Positions 1 through 12,100 of a stretch of DNA of 64,000 nucleotides are shown one piece after another; position 1 is the first letter of the stretch; every line of letters starts with the position of its first letter. The position numbers and the translations under genes are program-made. The DNA is from Owenia fusiformis (Eukaryota; Annelida; Polychaeta; Sabellida; Oweniidae), in NCBI GenBank assembly GCA_903813345.2, contig CAIIXF020000004.1:28893985-28957984 (forward strand), written 5' to 3'. The notes under the pieces were generated by a model. It searched no databases and had not been told where the DNA came from. It worked only from the letters and a program-made list of their open reading frames with translations.

Positions 1-1107
1 GATGATCTGTTTATCCCATACTTATCACATTGTTCAATAGTATAGTTTCCATATAGCTTTTGAAATCTCGCTAAATCTCGTTTTTCGTGAGATTTTAAGA
101 GACTTGCATATTAGACCTCTAATGACTTACATTACCTTCTTTTAAATGGCATATTTGAATTCAGTGAAATGTTTTCTCCTTTAATAGCTTTGATTTACAC
201 AGTTATGTAATTTGAATAATTTTCTATAACAATTTAAAAAAACTTGGGCCAAATGTCCATAGATGCAATGCTAAAATTCTTTAAATCTGTGGATTATTTG
301 TATGTCAATCAACATTTGCATGTTTAATCACATCATGTACATAAACAGGGTCATCATGTGGTATATCATTCAAGTTTTATACAGATTCAACAAACACACT
401 TTGATAAATCATGAAATTAAGCCACTTTTCCAAGATTTTAGCATGTAAATGAATGGAGCTCTAGCCCGAGTTAAAAGCTGAATAAAAGATGGCAGCACGA
501 GATTTCATTGATTTTTCTGCTATTTAGAAACTATCCTATTGGCCAAAGTTCGGAAACTTTGCAACCATCCGTGGAATTATTTTAAAATATTCATGTCCAG
601 TTTTGTATTCTTGTCCGTAGCCGGGTTTTCCTGTTCAAATCTTTGATAATTAACGGGACATACTGCTCCTTCCCTTCGTTAATGCATCAAAAAGATCGCG
701 ATTGTCTGCGTTTTTCTCCATTGTCGTTTACAGTATGCGAACGTTACAAAAAAGAACCAATACGGGAACAGCGATTATGACGTAGCGGGCAGATATACTA
801 TATCTGCCCGCTCGGAGCGGGACGTAAAGCTATATCTGCCCGCTGTTGAAAATATAACTTTTTACAAACCGGCTTTATGTACCCGTAACACCTCCAAGTA
901 TGGGATAAAAAAAGATACGTCTTAAACTGAGTGTTATTTTATCGTAGATTGTCGGCGGGAGTATAGAGTCTTGGACACCTTTTAAAATTTTACAGGCTAA
1001 TAGCAATATGATTCAAGTCAATATGTAACTGATCTAGAAGCTGTCGATGATTCGACAATTCAACTTCATGTTACCTTTTGGCGCATAACGCAAATGATAC
1101 GTCATTA
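1..1107. other. Gene-free AT-rich stretch
   Basis: I see no supported coding exon here. The only clear structure is the hairpin listed at 784-812. Short frames present have no recognisable protein character. Confidence 0.5.
784..812. repeat. Perfect 14-bp inverted repeat with 1-nt centre
   Basis: The arm AGCGGGCAGATATA (784-797) is followed by one base and its exact reverse complement (799-812). A third partial copy of the right arm follows at about 829-846. It is GC-rich at the outer ends compared with its surroundings. It could be the remains of a foldback MITE or a cruciform-prone site; no function is evident. Confidence 0.75.
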
Positions 1108-1729
1108 GGGAGTTTAAGCAAGTAATGGAGAGGTTAAGCAAATACGGTTTTTCAAAACGTATACGTAAACGCAAAGTACATTGAATCAACATAGGATTGT
1201 ATCGCTTTAGTCTACTTCAGATACCCGTTCAACTTCAAAGTTGCGTGTTTAGAACGGGAGATTTTAAATTTCACGTTGCTATCAACGGGAATCATTATAC
1301 TCATGTCTGTTGAATACTATCCTTGCAATTTTGATTTCGATGCAGAGTATAATTCTTTCTGAAGAAGATGATGTATGTTACGCATGATTTAACTCCAATA
1401 ATCTTACGAAATGAGCTCGTTTAAAATATGTATTAGAAAACCAGCTAATGAACTTCATCAATGGCATACTATGTAATCATTACAAGCTATGGTGTAGTCT
1501 AAACAAACACTAGAGCTGAACGGCTATTTATGTGTGAACTCTACATGTATTTGTATAGGGGCGATTAATACGTTTAAGTTGCGTTTTGGATTTTATACGG
1601 TAGCTTAACCTCTCCATTGTTTTGCACAACCTAAACGTTAACGGTAAATATCTAAGCGATGCATTTGTATGGTCGATTGGTCATACGTATAGGTTTGCAT
1701 TTCGATTTCACATACTAGCTTAAACTCCC
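1108..1729. mobile_element. TIR element flanked by TA (MITE-like)
   Basis: The ends are inverted repeats: GGGAGTTTAAGC on the left and GCTTAAACTCCC on the right. They are flanked by TA at 1106-1107 and 1730-1731, as expected for Tc1/mariner-type insertion. A second inverted pair lies just inside (GGAGAGGTTAAGC near 1128 and GCTTAACCTCTCC near 1604). No transposase frame is present, so it is non-autonomous. Its interior (about 1255-1370) is paralogous to the site of the LTR retrotransposon at 19.2 kb. A diverged end-like sequence (GCTTAACCTCTCC) also occurs near 47220. Confidence 0.7.
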
Positions 1730-2181
1730 TATCAAAATGTCAGCTATGTCAATTATGGCTAATTATGTCAGTAAAGGGTTTGTAATTCTGTCCACAATAG
1801 TATTACAGTATCTTGTTTTTACATTTTTATGTGATTATAACGGAGTACAAGAACTATCTCAAAGCAAAACCAGTAGCAAGGACAACAACTCCCTCTTAAT
1901 TATGATTTTACGGGGAAATGGTGACATTATACAGTAGGGGACCCTGTCCATATTTCAGACAGTTTCAGAGAGATTGACTTGTCAAACGAGTAAAATGTAC
2001 ATTTTTGGTAAAATATGTTTGAAATTGGAAAGCAATTACTTTGTTGTTTATAATAAATAATATGAAAGTATTCCCCGGTAACACAGAAACTCACAAATGG
2101 ACGCCACAACGTATCATAACACCCGTCCTAAACACCAACATAGTTTAAAGACAGAAAACATGATATTTCTCGAAGTTAGGA

Positions 2182-2315
2182 CAGGTGTAAAAGGGTAGGT
2201 GGTCCTATCAAATTTTGGTCCTACTCTCTATTGATTTATATGGTGACCTAAGTACAATTCTTTTCCTTATTATTTATACACAGTCAGGGCCAATAAGGGC
2301 CGCAACGCCCTTACG
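2182..2315 (-). repeat. MITE-like repeat, copy 1
   Basis: This stretch starts with GGTGTAAAAGG and is a clear diverged reverse-complement copy of 4863-5020. Both share a block about tcctatcaaa, tggtcctactct, ttgatttatatggtgacct and a tail ending near cagggcc. A short inverted partner (ACACCCGTCCTAA at about 2120 against TTAGGACAGGTGT) lies upstream, so the element may extend to the left. It has no coding capacity. Confidence 0.6.
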
Positions 2316-2385
2316 CCCTTACTGAAATACTGTAAATATCCAGCAGAGATACACGTGGATGATTTGGCATATGCCATCCAATCTA

Positions 2386-2890
2386 CAGGGTGAGCCAAAA
2401 AAGGTAACCCCAAAAAGTTAATAACTCAGTCAATCAACATGGGTTTACACCATATTTTGCAAAATGAAACCTTTTTCATTGTTATTTCATTCTACGTAGT
2501 GGTGATCTTATGGCCATTTTCCAAAACAAGCTGTAAAATACTGGTATCGTGTATGAAAGCTAACTTAGACGTAATCGGCAGTTGTTCACTACACAAGCAC
2601 AGACAACGTGTGTATTTAGCTCTCAGTACGTTCCTTCTTATCGCATGTTTCAATGTGTCAGAGGTTGTTAGTGTGGACATTAGCCAAACAGATAAAAATC
2701 TGGGGTGTTTTATGTCCGGTGATTGTTGCCCATTTTGGCATTAGGAGCATGTTTTATAAATAGCCAAAAAAATCGTGACCATTGATGGTAGACTAATGAA
2801 ACTTATTAGGATAAAGGCTTAATTGAAGAATGCTGAATGACCGAGTTATTAAGATACGTTTGTTTGGGTCACCTTTTTTGCCTCGTCCTA
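2386..2890. mobile_element. Mariner-type non-autonomous element
   Basis: The left end reads CAGGGTGAGCCAAAAAAGGT. The right end is a diverged inverted copy (reverse complement TAGGACGAGGCAAAAAAGGT). TA lies on both sides (2384-2385 and 2891-2892). Subterminal ACTCAGTCAAT and its inverted partner near 2840-2850 extend the inverted repeats. The 505-bp body holds only a short frame (2439-2744) with no transposase motifs, so I do not call a gene in it. Confidence 0.65.
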
Positions 2891-3133
2891 TATAACTGAA
2901 GAATTGCTAAATATTGTTTTCATAGCCCATCACTTTTTTTAATTTCCAATACGAGAAATGCATATATATGGGATGTTAATTATTTGCTTTAATAATTGCA
3001 CCCGTAGATATAAAATATTATTAAAATGTTGCTAATAACATATATATTTAGTTTTTTTAACACAAACGTGTTTTAGTTACTAAGTATACACACAGTGGGT
3101 TACAAAGAATCCGTTTCAATATCTAAAAATACG

Positions 3134-6100
3134 ATGAGTGGCTTTAGCGACGACTTGAGTGATGAACAAGTAAATGCGTTGGCTATTGTAAGTACTTTTT
3201 GACATTATAGGTCATAAAATCAATGCCTCAGTAACATTTGATCTATCGCAACCATGGTGGCTGAAGCTTCCTAAATTTGAGAGAAAAGAGCGTGAAATTT
3301 AAAGATATGCAATACGATTTAGATTTTCTGTATTGATTCTGTGAAGCTGCGCGTAGACAGCCGCCATACACCCGCCGTAGAACAAATGTTACTGAGAATT
3401 CAATTCTGTCCGCTATATGTATACATTTAATTGGTACTTTTCTGAAATATACCATTTGAAAGTCTTTTTTTGCAAGTCGTTCGTTCAAAAACAGCCACAT
3501 TAAAATTAATTAAATAATAGTACAATAACGTCATTTCGAAGGGCAATATAGTGAAATACTGGACCGTGGGCCGAAGGCCCAATATATAATGAAACAAATA
3601 TTTCATTCTATGTTCGGGCAATACCTCTTGCACTTTCAATGATTTTTGCAGCATGTATTTCCCTCGCTCTACGGGCTGCGGTCAATACATACTGCACAAT
3701 TTATTGAAAGATGAACAGGTATTGCCCTCTATAGAATGAAATATTTGCTTAATATTGCCCGCATAAATGACGTCATTAGTATTATTACCACCGTCAATGC
3801 CCAGGGCTGAAATAGCAAGAAAATATTACGCACTAAACGATATCTAATTTCCCGGGGAAAATTGCCGGGCGTTAATGCATTATTGGCCCGCAACTATGAC
3901 GTCTCATATTGCTCAGGCCGATATAGCAAAATAAATGCCTTCTAAACAAGCACTAATACCCCTAGGACAGGCTCCACAAGGTGGTTATAATAGTACAATA
4001 ACGTCATTTCAAAAGGCAATTTAGTGAAATATTGGACCAAGGTCCAATATTTTACTATTTGCGCGCAGAAATGACGTTACCACCGTTAATGCCCAGGGCT
4101 GAAATAGCAAATTTGAAATAGAAAATCTTACGCACTGAACGAAATCACTTTTCCCGGGAAACATAGCCGGGCGGATGATGTCATTATTGCCCGACTAAAG
4201 TCATTAACGCCCGACACAATATTGCTCACGTCAATATAGCAATTTAAATGCCTTCTCAACTAGCACTAAAACCCCTAGAACAGGCCCTGCAAGGTGGTAA
4301 TATTATGGATTCGAACTTGACTGTATTCTCGCCTTCCACAAACTGTATCAATATTCCACCCGGTAAAAATTTCTTCTTAGCCCTGTCGATGTAATAACTT
4401 CTTTTTGTTCTATATTTCTTAAATATAATCGTATTTATTGTTGAAGAAGTTGGGCCAAAAATGAATCGTGGATTATTTCAAGGTACCTATGTATTATATT
4501 TCGATCTGTAATGAGCGATGTATACGATGATGAAATAGGGAAATGTGTACAAATACTCACCCGATTCTATAAAAATACTAGGGCTATCGTAGTGAATTTT
4601 TTTTCAAATGATCTTTCAGATGAGGGAAAATTTGTCAGATGTCTCGTCAAATCCACTCCTCGATGATGAATATTTGCTCAGGTTCCTCAGAGGTACGTTG
4701 GAACCCATTGAGTTATCTAGATTACACTGAACGAAATCATCAAGTCAATAACCGGGTATAATTGATGACTATTTGCTTAGATTCCTCGGAGGTACACTAC
4801 CAATAACAAATTCATAGTCATCTAGATTACACTCGACGAAATCATCAAGTGCATTAAACAGGTGTGAAAAGAAATGATGATCCCCAGGGATTATGGTCTC
4901 CTTTCTTAACGGCCCTGATTGTGTATAAGATAATGAGGGAAAGAGTTGTATTTAGGTCACCATATAAATCAATGGAGAGTAGGACCATAATTTGATAGGA
5001 CCTCCTATCCTTTTACACCGGGTATAATTGATGAATATTTGCTTAGATTCCTCAGAGGTACGTAATACAGAACCCATTAAGTTATCTAAATAAATTACAC
5101 TGAACGATATCTTCAAGTATATAACCCCGAATTTTAAATTTAAAGTTGTAGCATTCCGTTTATCACGGTGCTCAAGTCTTCACAATGGAAATTGTTCCGG
5201 ACGTGTTTTTTCAAACAATTTAGACGTGTTTTGTAAGAACAGGAATACGACATTCGTTACAATATAGCAAAAGGGTAAGAATATTCTATATTTTACAAAC
5301 TAACATTACTTGACTACTACCTAAGATGTTCTTCATACCCACGTATCTATTTTGGTGATCATTCCATCATACTTCATCGTACTCGCAATTGTATACCAAA
5401 AATGCTGAAAATATGTACTAAATTTGCATTATTGTTATTTAATTAAGTTCAAACAGACTATCCAGTCAACAACTTGGAATAATATTCACTACTCTAAAGA
5501 TCGTGTTTATATTTTAACTATCTTTGTCTTAAAATTGCCATAAATGACCGTAAATGTAGAAAGTGGACTTAACGATGCAGAAGGGATATTTTTGAACACT
5601 TCCAAATAATTTAATCCAAAAAAGTTATTCGGTCAATTGCTACTTGTTTAAACTATTTTAATTTGTGGTTTTCGCACATATTGTGAGTACTTTCCTTATG
5701 AATCGATGTATTCATGAAATTCAAGGCACGCTAGTGATTTTCAGGCAAAAATATGTGTAACACTGCCAGAATCGCCCATTTTCAGATTTAACAAGGCTAT
5801 AGCATAAGATTCGTGCAAATAAATACCTGAAGTTAGGATATATAGTATCACAGGCTGGTATCGAAAGATTTGTCCGCTGTGACGGAGCATGCTATTTTTC
5901 ATAAAAACACTTAAGAATGCTTCACGATTCATTTTTTAACTCATATGTTTCGTTATATCAAAGATAATTACTTACTCCATGCAATGGATACTAGTATATC
6001 ATTTGCGTGTAACCTTCACTTCTGTTTGAAGTCCAATAACGCTAGGAGTAAAATCTATTAAAAACGGCGAGAGAGTATCAAACTCTAAAATGTACCATTT

Positions 6101-9100
6101 CTTTTTTAACTTTTTAATGGCATGATATAGTGACACGATAATATTAACATATGATTTAAGCATAACTCTGAATGTATTAATGAGATATTAATGCAAATTG
6201 GGTCTTTTTCATTTTTTTAATAAAAAATAATATTAATATTTTTTGTCCGCTGTGACGGAGCATTTTCACAGTTCATATTTGCAACTGCTCCGTCACAGCG
6301 GACAAAAAAATTAAACATTATTTTTTATAAAAGAATTAAAAAGACCAAATACATCAACATCTCATTTATACCTTCATAGTTATGCTGAAACCATGTGTAA
6401 ATATTATCGTGTCACTATATCATGTCATTAGAAAGTTAAACAAGAAATGGTGCATTTTGAAGTATGATACTCCGGCGCCATTTTCAATAGCTTTTCTTCC
6501 CAGCGTAATTGGACTTCAAACAGAAGTGAAAGTTACCCGCAAATGATATATCCATTGCATGGAGTAAGTAATTTTGTATGGTATAACGAAACATATGAGT
6601 TAAAAAATAAATCGTGAAGAATTCTTAGTGTTTTTATGAAAAATAGCATGCTCCGTCACAGCGGACAAATATTTCGATACCAGCCTGTGAGTATGTTAAT
6701 CAATATAGATCACTTAAATTTACATAAGGTCAAGTGACAGCAATTTTATCAACCTACCTCTCAAGTTTTCAAAAAACTTCCAAATCGTTTAAAAAACACG
6801 CCCGGGACAATCCCCACTGTCAAAACTTGGTCACCGTGGTTTATGTTATCACTTTAATAGTCATTTTTAGTACACTGAACGAAACAATGAATTCAATAAC
6901 TTGGTATTTTGGACTGTTACAACTTCAAATAATGTTAAATTGTGCGTAATTTGCGTAATTAGATATTTGCCACGTGACTTAGTTATTTTACCTGTACACT
7001 ACACTAGTTTTAATATTGATTTTAGCTCGTGATTTTGACATCATAAAGGCTGAAACAATGCTACGACAGGTGAGCAAGCTTATACTTTTAAGAAAATATA
7101 AAAATATCAGAATTTTTCAAAGGCCTCTATGTGCAGTATCAATTCTTCCATTGTGAACTTCACACTTGCTTTTGAGGGTTTATATACATGATTGGCCAAA
7201 AAACCCAATACCGAAGTTTACGGATGAATATCGTACGATATTACGTTAAACCGTGACATGTATTGTATATCATTTTAAATGTAACAATATGATACCATCT
7301 GATTGAAAAGCCGTTTTTTCTTGTTGAGTTAGAGGCTAAAATTGACACGAGGGGTGTCGTGAGCGACCAAAAAATTATTCACTGCGGATTTCCGAATTGT
7401 GGAAAATGGAGGGAAATTTGAACTTTGGCACCTTCAAAAGAGATACAAGTATTACTTTTAAATAAATTTATTGTGATTTAGTCAAGCATATCAAGTGCAG
7501 CTATGACTGCAATATGGAGGGAACTTTGGGAATTTTCATTTCTTGATCTTTGGTCGCCCAAGGCACCCCTTGTGTCAATTTTAGTCTCTAACTCCATAAG
7601 AAAACAAAGGTTTTTCAATTGGATGGTGTCATTTTGTTAGGAAATGATATATAGTACATGGCATGGTATAACATATAGCATATGAATCATTCATCTTTAA
7701 ACTTGTTTTTTGGCCCATCCTGTAGATGTGAATACGACTGTGCCATCATCACTTACTTGTATCTCCATTGTATTTACTTGTATCTCCATTGTATTTTCTT
7801 GTATCTCCATTGTATTTACTTGGTATAAAACGCATTTTCAGTGCTTAAAATGGCGAGACGAAATCGACATTGAAAATCGTAAAAATCGTGAGATACCCGA
7901 ATTTGCCAAATTTATGTCGAATTTGACTCCTATTGGAAAAGCTAAAGACGGGACACCAGTAATATATAGCAACAACGATGGTCTAGATCTCAAAGGTATG
8001 TGGATTCCTCTAAGGGGCATTTTCAAGGTCAGTAATCATTTTTGTATTTTGCTGTGAAAATATACTGGGTTGTGCTTGCACAATCACTACAACACAACCA
8101 GTACATATCTTTCTTTGTATGGAGAATTGATGATTTTGAGGAATATCATTTTTATCTACAAGGTGATATTGATATCTGCACGAGAGAGCAAAGCGAACGA
8201 GGGCATATATCAATATCAACGAGTAGATTAAAATCATGATATTCTGAATTATGGAGAAATATTTAAATCTATACACTTTAACTAATATACATATTATTTC
8301 TTATCTCTCAGACCAATTTATGCAGTATACAAAGATAAATAAATGTACCTCTTGGTAGTGTTGACATGATTGTGCCAGTACAATTCAGTCATTGTGACAG
8401 CACAATCCAAAAACAATACATGTTAAGTAGTAATTGTTTTAATTACTATACAGGGTGTCTCGAAAGTATGCCCCCCCCCCCCTAGGCAGACATTTACCAG
8501 TGTCGCCATAGTATGTGTCATATATCATTTTAAAGCTTATCCAAAGTTACATTGATTCGCCAAGTATCATGGTTCAACTCTCAAATGTGAAAAAATTACA
8601 CACATTTCAAAATTTAGTGTTTGGTCAAAATTAAGTTCAATCTTACACCAAATCACTAGTCAATGTGTCCTCCTGGGCCATCTTAACAGCAGCAATTCTT
8701 TTCGGGTCGGATGGATATTGAGTTGGAAAAAGAGAACGGTGAGGGTAGAAACTCTAAGGAAACTCTTCTTAAGTCCCTTAACAGGTTTTAAGAGGGTAAT
8801 AAAATTCCACTCCCCTATTTGAAGGGCTTTTAAGGTCATATCTGAAAATAATTGCTGCTCTTAACATGGCCAAGGGGGCACATTGACTAGTAATGTGGTC
8901 TAAAATTGATCTTTATTTTGACAAAACACTAACTTTTAAAATGACTGTAACTTTTTCCCATTTGGGAGTTTAACCATGATACTTGGCAAATCAATGTAAC
9001 TTTGGATAAGCTTTTAAATGATATATAACACATACTAGGACATTGGAATATGTCTGCCTAGGGGGGGGGGGGGGGCATAATTTCGGGACACCCTGTACAT

Positions 9101-12100
9101 GTTAGTAAAAAACTGTAAGGAGAGATTGAATTCTTAATTATATAAGCCCATATATTGATAAATCACTATACCGTCCTATTGAAATGCATGCTAAAATATT
9201 TAACGCAGTTACTGGATTATGGATTATTTGGTGAAAACGTGGAATGATCATTTGCACACCGGAATAGCCTGATTACGGTAAAGTCAGATACCGTTGTCAC
9301 AAATGGCGGACATAACATTTACTCACACATAATGAGATATATCTGGTATTTTGTATTTCTAAAGGAATACTTCAATGTTGTCAAATAAAAGACCTGATTT
9401 GGCTGAATTGTCACATGGTAGAAAAGGCCGACGCTGCAGTGAGGGCGATCTCAAAAGTAAGTACTAAGACTAGGTTTTTCAATATCATATGCCATCAACT
9501 CACGATTTATATATGGATATTTATAGGATATCCTATGATTTTGAGGAATATCATTTTTATCTACGAGGTGATATTGATATCTGCACGAGAGAGCGAAGCG
9601 AACGAGTGCATATATCAATATCACCGAGTAGATTAAAATGATATTCTGAAAAAAATCATAGGATGTTCTTATTATCCTACACTTACAAAGAGTGTACTGA
9701 ATGTATAATATCAATGTAAAATGAATTTCATGCCAAATAGAGTCAATTTGGCGGGAAATCAACAAGCGGAGTATATCGTCACAATATCCTCCGCATATTG
9801 GATTTTCCGGAGTATATCGTCACGATATCCTCCGCCCGGAGTATATCGTTACGATATCCTCCGGATATTCATTTTGCCAATAAATATCAAATTTATTTTT
9901 TCATGTTATTATACATTTAGTACACTAAGTGTAGGATAAAGTGTAATATATATGTGATATTTGTTTTGGTCATCGTATAGGAATCAGCGGCGGAATCAGC
10001 AGCCGAGCCAGGATTTGACAGGAGGGGACTCGAATATTTTCTGCAAAAAATCATTAGTCATTAGTCTACTCTGAGACTCAGGTCTACTACACGTTGCGCC
10101 TGCTTTGGACAATTTTGATATTTTTACAAATTGTGTCTTCTTTTGAATATTCATATTCATATTTTAACTGTGGTGATATTTTTATATTTTTCATAAAGAA
10201 ACTATTAGCGCAGTACACTGATGAACATCTTTCTTTACTGCACGTTACGCCGATGTCGGGCAATTTGATATTTTTACATCTCGTAGATTTAAATGTCCTC
10301 TTTTGAATATTCACAATTTAATTTGGGTGATATTTCTATTTCTGCCAAAATAAATAGTCCAAGGCCATAACAGATCACAAACTTACAGAAATTGTCACAC
10401 ATAGAACCCCCTCCAAAATCTAATTTAATCCTAAGTAGAGGTTGTGTTATTACTTGATTACTCACTGTAAGTTTGTGGTCTAATAGGGTTGTTTCAAATT
10501 TACCGACTTTGACAACCAAGTCCCAACACCGACTTGGTTACTGTAAATCGATACAGTAATTCTATGTTTTTACGCCTTTTATGCCGTGGTCACATATGTT
10601 CCGATTTTCAGCACTGGCGCCCGGCCAATTGAGTATTTTGTTCAATATATAAGCACAAATGCCAAAAGCGAAGGGTGACTAAAAACTTTAAGGAAACCTA
10701 ACAAGAAAAGCAAACTGTAAGTGTACATCTGTCATAAGAAAAGTAGACCCTGGCCTATATATCCCAACCTTCCGCAAAAAAGTTTGGACATCCTAGCTCT
10801 ACTAATAAAAGATTTACAAGGGATGACCTTTTGACCCCCCCTTAGGTGTTTGTGTGACTTTTTTCCCTTAGGGCTTCTAGGGTTACATATGTTTCATGTA
10901 TGCCAATAATTTCACAAATTGTGTAAACTGAACTAATCCCTCAATCCCTAGAATTTTCTCTTTGAGGAATTTCCCCACAAATCCAATGGTACAGTTCCAA
11001 GCAGATTTTGAGATAACAGGAAAGTTTAATACACACCTTATACACACCTTATTGGGTTGTTTTGGTTTATATCGCAATTTTGAAGGTGATGAATCTCTCC
11101 AATTATTTTTGCAGCCATACAAAGGCGGAACTTTTATCGTGGATAACAGGAATATCGGAACTGATGCGTTGTCTAAACAAAGTAAATATATATTTTCACA
11201 TATTTTCATATCATTTGCTTTGATTCACAACACATTTTAAATCAACTATGGATACATTTCCAGGTTGTTGGGTATGTGACTAAATGTTACCCTTTACAAA
11301 ATGACCAATATACCACAAAACGTATATACAAATATACTGGCAATTTTGTACATGGTAACAACTTGATCATCTTTCTCATAACCATCAAAAAGAAACTAGA
11401 CTTTACAATGTAATATTATGTCAGAAAAGATGCATTTTAATGAGGTCACTAAAATAAATGTCTTAGTTTATTTTTTAAACATGATTAGAATATCAACAAT
11501 CAGCTCCCAACTATAGTAATGTTTATATGTTTCAGGTTTAGATCTGCAGTCTCAAATGAACAATAGTGATGGCATTTTACCAAACTACTTCCCTGAATTT
11601 ATAAACAAAGCGATTGTGATAACCAGTAATGTATTTTGTTATAATTATCAAATTGAAAAGTGATAGAATACTCAATATTCATAAGAAATAAAGATGCCAT
11701 GACTGCAAAGTTTTAAAAAACCATTTACCTTTGAATTAAAAATTGTAGAAGAATGTTTTGCAAACTAATCATCAGATAAATTATGTGTAAAGGTAGCTTT
11801 TGACAAAGTCTTCATTAAAAACACCTCATATTATGTCACGATTTATGCAAATGGGCTGATTTGCATAAAGAAAAAAGTGTAATTTGTTTTATCATGCATT
11901 AAAAATTTAGTGTTCAATTACCTTGCATAATATCATATTGCTGTTAGGGAGATATGTTTGTCTGTATACTTTCAAAACCTTGGTAATTCTTTTATGTTGT
12001 TCTAGATTCAAGAGTGCTGAACATACTATTTAAGTTATTCAAGGCTATTGCTCCTAAAAATACGTTATCTAAAATAGAACTCGTGAAAGGTATGTAGTTT

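Noticed and set aside
4692-5060. Copies 2 and 3 of the exon 2 tail as alternative exons
   Set aside because: No acceptor precedes them, and read-through from exon 2 hits a stop.
9980-10080. GC-richer stretch (gaatcagcggcggaatcagc) after an acceptor-like TATAG, considered as a SEC14-like exon
   Set aside because: Exons 5 and 6 already join in phase with the expected CRAL-TRIO sequence, and no frame here fits the family.
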